From: Nocardia sp. NBC_01730
Lineage (GTDB): Bacteria > Actinomycetota > Actinomycetes > Mycobacteriales > Mycobacteriaceae
Direction of reading: 5' to 3'
Assembly: GCF_035920445.1 (NCBI RefSeq)
Contig: NZ_CP109162.1
Span: 1,116,001 to 1,180,000 of the forward strand
Length of the DNA stretch: 64,000 bases
A program made the translations under genes and the position numbers. Below, one piece after another: positions 61,730-64,000 of the stretch (position 1 is its first letter; each line of letters opens with the position of its first letter). The notes under the pieces are model-generated. The model was not told the origin of the DNA, made no database searches, and worked only from the letters and a program-made list of their open reading frames with translations.

Positions 61730-63469
61730 ATGACGACCAGCGAAAGCGCCAGCTCGTATCCCGACATCCGATGGGGCCGGATCACTGCGGCAATGCCCGC
61801 CGCCGACGGATACCCGGCGGAAAACATGATCGATGACAATTCGTCGACGTTCTATCTGAGTGCCGAGGCGCCGCAGGCGGGTGCGGAGATCCGCATCGGG
61901 CTGGGCTACCAGTACCGTCTCCGTCACCTGGTGATCGAATTAGGCGACGGTGCGGGCAACTACCTGTGGCCGAATTTCAGTGTGTGGTACAGCGTCTACG
62001 GTGAGCAAGGCTGGCGCTCGTTCGGACCGGTGGGGGCGGGGGTACAGCGAATCGAGGTTCCGCTTTCACATGGATCATCGCGTGTCACGGTCCTGAAGTT
62101 GGTGGTCGACGAACCGTGTAGCGATCCGGTGGCGGTGCGCACGCTGGACATCGTTGCAGACCAAGAGATTCCGACCATTCTGACTTCCACCCCGAATCCG
62201 CTGCCCGTCAGCACCTTCGACGAACTTCAGTATGGTCGACTGCGGATCATCCTGGGCCCGATGTCCGGGGCAGACCAGGTGACACATTGCACGGGTATCG
62301 CGATCCGTGTTCCGCTGGGCCGCCATGCGCAGGCCTTGGCCGACAACGCCGCCGCCGCGTGTTCGGTGAATGCCGGAAACACCGGCGTGCGCTGGACGCC
62401 GCTGGCGCCCGACCTTTCCGACCCCGATGTCGCGGTGTTCCGCTTCGTTCCGGAAGGCCGGGACTCCTTCGACAACACGCGCCGGGTGGAATTCACCGTG
62501 TCCGGACTCGAGGTGAACGGTGCGCCGTGGAGAGTACCGATCAGCGTGGACCAGGTGGCGGCATACGGGTGGCGCCCGGATGACTACTTCGTCAACCGCA
62601 GCCGATATGTAGTCGAGAAGGTCGCCAACGAGTTCTACGTCCACAGCTTCCGCCCGGCCAGCACCGTCGTCGACTACAACCGGACCGCGACCCTGCTGTG
62701 GGATGGCGTGCAGAACGCGAACTACACGATCTCCTACCGGGATTCGACAGGCGCCGAGCAGACGGCGCAGGCGAGCGGCGGCAGCTGGACATCGCCTCCG
62801 CTGTTCGACGCGACCAATTTCACGCTCACAGCCACCCGCGGCGGACATGTCCGGCATCTCACCACCCACCTCGAGGTGGGCCGCAAGGCGCTGTCCTTTA
62901 CCGACTTCACCGCAACCGAAAACATCACCGTCACAGAGAGAGTCGCGCTTGCTGGCGGCGCGGGTATCACCATCGGTTCGCCGGGGGTGACAACCCGGGG
63001 GCTGACGGTGGAGCGACCGATCCGGGTGACGGGGGGCGCTGTCCTGACAGACTCGCTGACGGTCACCGGGGCCGCGGGGCTTTCGGGCACGCAGATACAC
63101 ACCGCCGGCGATGTCGAGGTCGTCGGTAGCCTGGACGCCCGGTTGGGTATATCGCATCTGCACGGTGCGCCGCAGATTTTCGCGATGCGCAGCGGCATCG
63201 AACAGACCTTCACCCCGCCCACCGACGGATACGTCATGGTCTCGGTCACCAGACAGCCCGGCGCGACGGGCGAAGCCAGGATCGGCAGCGAAGGGGCCAC
63301 CGTATGGGCCAGTCCGCCGACGGCGTCGGGTGAACCCGAGGTGCGCTCGGCCATCCTCCCGGTCCGAAAAGGCAACGCCACCACCGTGAAATACACCGGC
63401 TCGGGCAGTTCCTCGGCGACCTTGCTGTGGATGCCCTTGGGCACTGGAACCATTTCGGGAGTCGGGTAG
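61730..63469 (+). CDS. Modular fibre-like protein 3
   Basis: A 579-aa protein with AAAGGA upstream. The parts are a discoidin-like domain (AADGYPAENMIDDNSSTFYL, YLWPNFSVWYSVYGEQGW), a beta-sandwich module (PLPVSTFDELQYGRLRIILG, DSFDNTRRVEFTVSGLEVNG), an Ig-like domain (NEFYVHSFRPASTVVDYNRT, LLWDGVQNANYTISYRDSTG), a shaft with glycine/valine repeats (VALAGGAGITIGSPGVTTRG, LTVERPIRVTGGAVLTDSLT) and a tip (FTPPTDGYVMVSVTRQPGAT, YTGSGSSSATLLWMPLGTG). The tip aligns with paralogue 2. The three genes look like tandem duplicates diverged mainly at the tip and shaft. Confidence 0.76.
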   Translation: MTTSESASSYPDIRWGRITAAMPAADGYPAENMIDDNSSTFYLSAEAPQAGAEIRIGLGYQYRLRHLVIELGDGAGNYLWPNFSVWYSVYGEQGWRSFGPVGAGVQRIEVPLSHGSSRVTVLKLVVDEPCSDPVAVRTLDIVADQEIPTILTSTPNPLPVSTFDELQYGRLRIILGPMSGADQVTHCTGIAIRVPLGRHAQALADNAAAACSVNAGNTGVRWTPLAPDLSDPDVAVFRFVPEGRDSFDNTRRVEFTVSGLEVNGAPWRVPISVDQVAAYGWRPDDYFVNRSRYVVEKVANEFYVHSFRPASTVVDYNRTATLLWDGVQNANYTISYRDSTGAEQTAQASGGSWTSPPLFDATNFTLTATRGGHVRHLTTHLEVGRKALSFTDFTATENITVTERVALAGGAGITIGSPGVTTRGLTVERPIRVTGGAVLTDSLTVTGAAGLSGTQIHTAGDVEVVGSLDARLGISHLHGAPQIFAMRSGIEQTFTPPTDGYVMVSVTRQPGATGEARIGSEGATVWASPPTASGEPEVRSAILPVRKGNATTVKYTGSGSSSATLLWMPLGTGTISGVG

Positions 63470-63483
63470 CGCCGATCCCACGA

Positions 63484-63500
63484 GCCACACAACGTGTGGC
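63484..63500. terminator. Hairpin between fibre-like gene 3 and the MBL-fold gene
   Basis: Arms GCCACAC (63484-63490) and GTGTGGC (63494-63500) flank AAC. It lies 15 bases after the stop of fibre-like protein 3 and 34 bases before the next start. It may end or attenuate the operon, so the hydrolase gene could be made at a different level. Confidence 0.45.
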
Positions 63501-63533
63501 AGGTGTCAATAGAACTCGTGAGCGGAGGGCGAG

Positions 63534-64000
63534 ATGCCGGTCGAGGCAATCTTTTTAAATGTCGGTCAGGGCGATTGCACCCTGCTGTGGTTCTACGACA
63601 GAGGTGTCGATCCAGCGACGGGAAAGGGCACGCACGCCATCCTCATCGATTGCGGATCATCGGGAGCGGTAGCGCCGATGACACCGCCCACCGGCGCCAA
63701 GGGCAACGCGAGCGCTCTGATGGTCGCCCACTTGAAAGCAAAGCTCGCGAACTACCTCGAGCGGCTGGACAACCCGCGCACCCTCGATGCGCTGATCATC
63801 ACGCACCCGGACAAAGACCACTTCAACCTGCTCCACAAAGTGCTGCTCGATGCCACGGGCAAGCTCGCGTACACCATCAAGACCCTCTATTACACCCTTG
63901 ATCCCATGGAGTACCGCGAGGGCGGTGGCACATTCATGAAGAATTTGCTGACCGATCCGGACACGCTGACGAGCCCGGCCGGGCACAAGGTCGAGGAGAG
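63534..64000 (+). CDS. MBL-fold (ComEC/Rec2-like) metallohydrolase, N-terminal part
   Basis: At least 155 residues, open at the window end. It begins MPVEAIFLNVGQGDCTLLWF, the NVGQGD signature of the competence-type MBL branch, then HAILIDCGSSG and LDALIITHPDKDHFNLLHKV, the THPDKDH metal motif. These soluble proteins are often found in defence, toxin or phage-like operons, where they act as nucleases or phosphodiesterases. ATG 63534 follows GGAGGGCGAG. It is the first obvious enzyme of the modular operon. Confidence 0.85.
   Translation, partial: MPVEAIFLNVGQGDCTLLWFYDRGVDPATGKGTHAILIDCGSSGAVAPMTPPTGAKGNASALMVAHLKAKLANYLERLDNPRTLDALIITHPDKDHFNLLHKVLLDATGKLAYTIKTLYYTLDPMEYREGGGTFMKNLLTDPDTLTSPAGHKVEE

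Noticed and set aside
49077..64000. Contractile injection system or prophage tail locus
   Set aside because: No tail sheath, tube, baseplate, spike, tape-measure, terminase or AAA ATPase gene could be seen; only the fibre-like modules resemble tail parts.
1..64000. CRISPR arrays, tRNA, rRNA and riboswitches
   Set aside because: Reading both strands showed no regularly spaced direct repeats, no cloverleaf with a CCA-type end and no rRNA signature. A covariance-model scan was not possible here.

Overview
The window looks like chromosome of a high-GC, mycothiol-producing actinobacterium of the Nocardia/Rhodococcus type. The evidence is a mycothiol-dependent formaldehyde dehydrogenase, many P450 and flavin systems, dense LysR/TetR/GntR/LuxR regulators and strongly G/C-ending codons. 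This is an inference from gene content; no rRNA or other marker gene is present.

0-6 kb: the end of a LysR gene, then a leftward C1 operon (mscR, an MBL-fold hydrolase, an fdhF/ydeP-like molybdoenzyme, fdhD). It would take formaldehyde through S-formylmycothiol and formate to CO2, but the molybdoenzyme has an internal deletion plus frame change. A LuxR-type regulator diverges from mscR across a small palindrome. 7-11.4 kb: a GntR regulator divergent from a mu-crystallin/ornithine cyclodeaminase-like gene, an aldehyde dehydrogenase and a DapA-family aldolase. 11.4-12 kb: a scar of two broken gene ends.

12-26 kb: a rightward catabolic cluster bracketed by two closely related LysR genes. It combines a two-component flavin monooxygenase (oxygenase frameshifted), a ferredoxin/P450/ferredoxin reductase set, an FAD hydroxylase, hydroxyquinol 1,2-dioxygenase and maleylacetate reductase. 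Interleaved are a MmgE/PrpD protein, a MaoC-type hydratase, a class III CoA-transferase and a CitE-type lyase, the trio known from itaconate/citramalyl-CoA breakdown.

26-39.7 kb: a leftward group (an ATPase-LuxR regulator, a P450, a ferredoxin reductase, a frameshifted 2Fe-2S ferredoxin, an NmrA-like reductase, a small ABM-like protein) diverges from a rightward aromatic-catabolism operon (aldehyde dehydrogenase, SnoaL-like, FAH-family, VOC-family, SDR, alpha/beta hydrolase). It ends with a pyruvate carboxylase scrap and a broken TetR gene.

39.9-48.6 kb: a mobile-element pile-up in which successive IS630-type units share TA dinucleotides. The first is interrupted by an IS3 element with a 3-bp duplication. 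The last unit is bounded by inverted IS630-like 3' ends and carries an IS1380 element whose transposase gene is split by a 2.56-kb group II intron.

49-64 kb: the least explained region. One long rightward operon holds a DUF6603-like protein, two large unrecognised proteins (734 and 1328 aa), a 167-aa single-module protein, three modular fibre-like paralogues (discoidin-like, beta-sandwich, Ig-like, beta-rich C-terminus) and the start of an MBL-fold hydrolase. Four genes in a row overlap by four bases and no frame is broken in 14 kb, so it is probably functional. I know of no described system with this composition.
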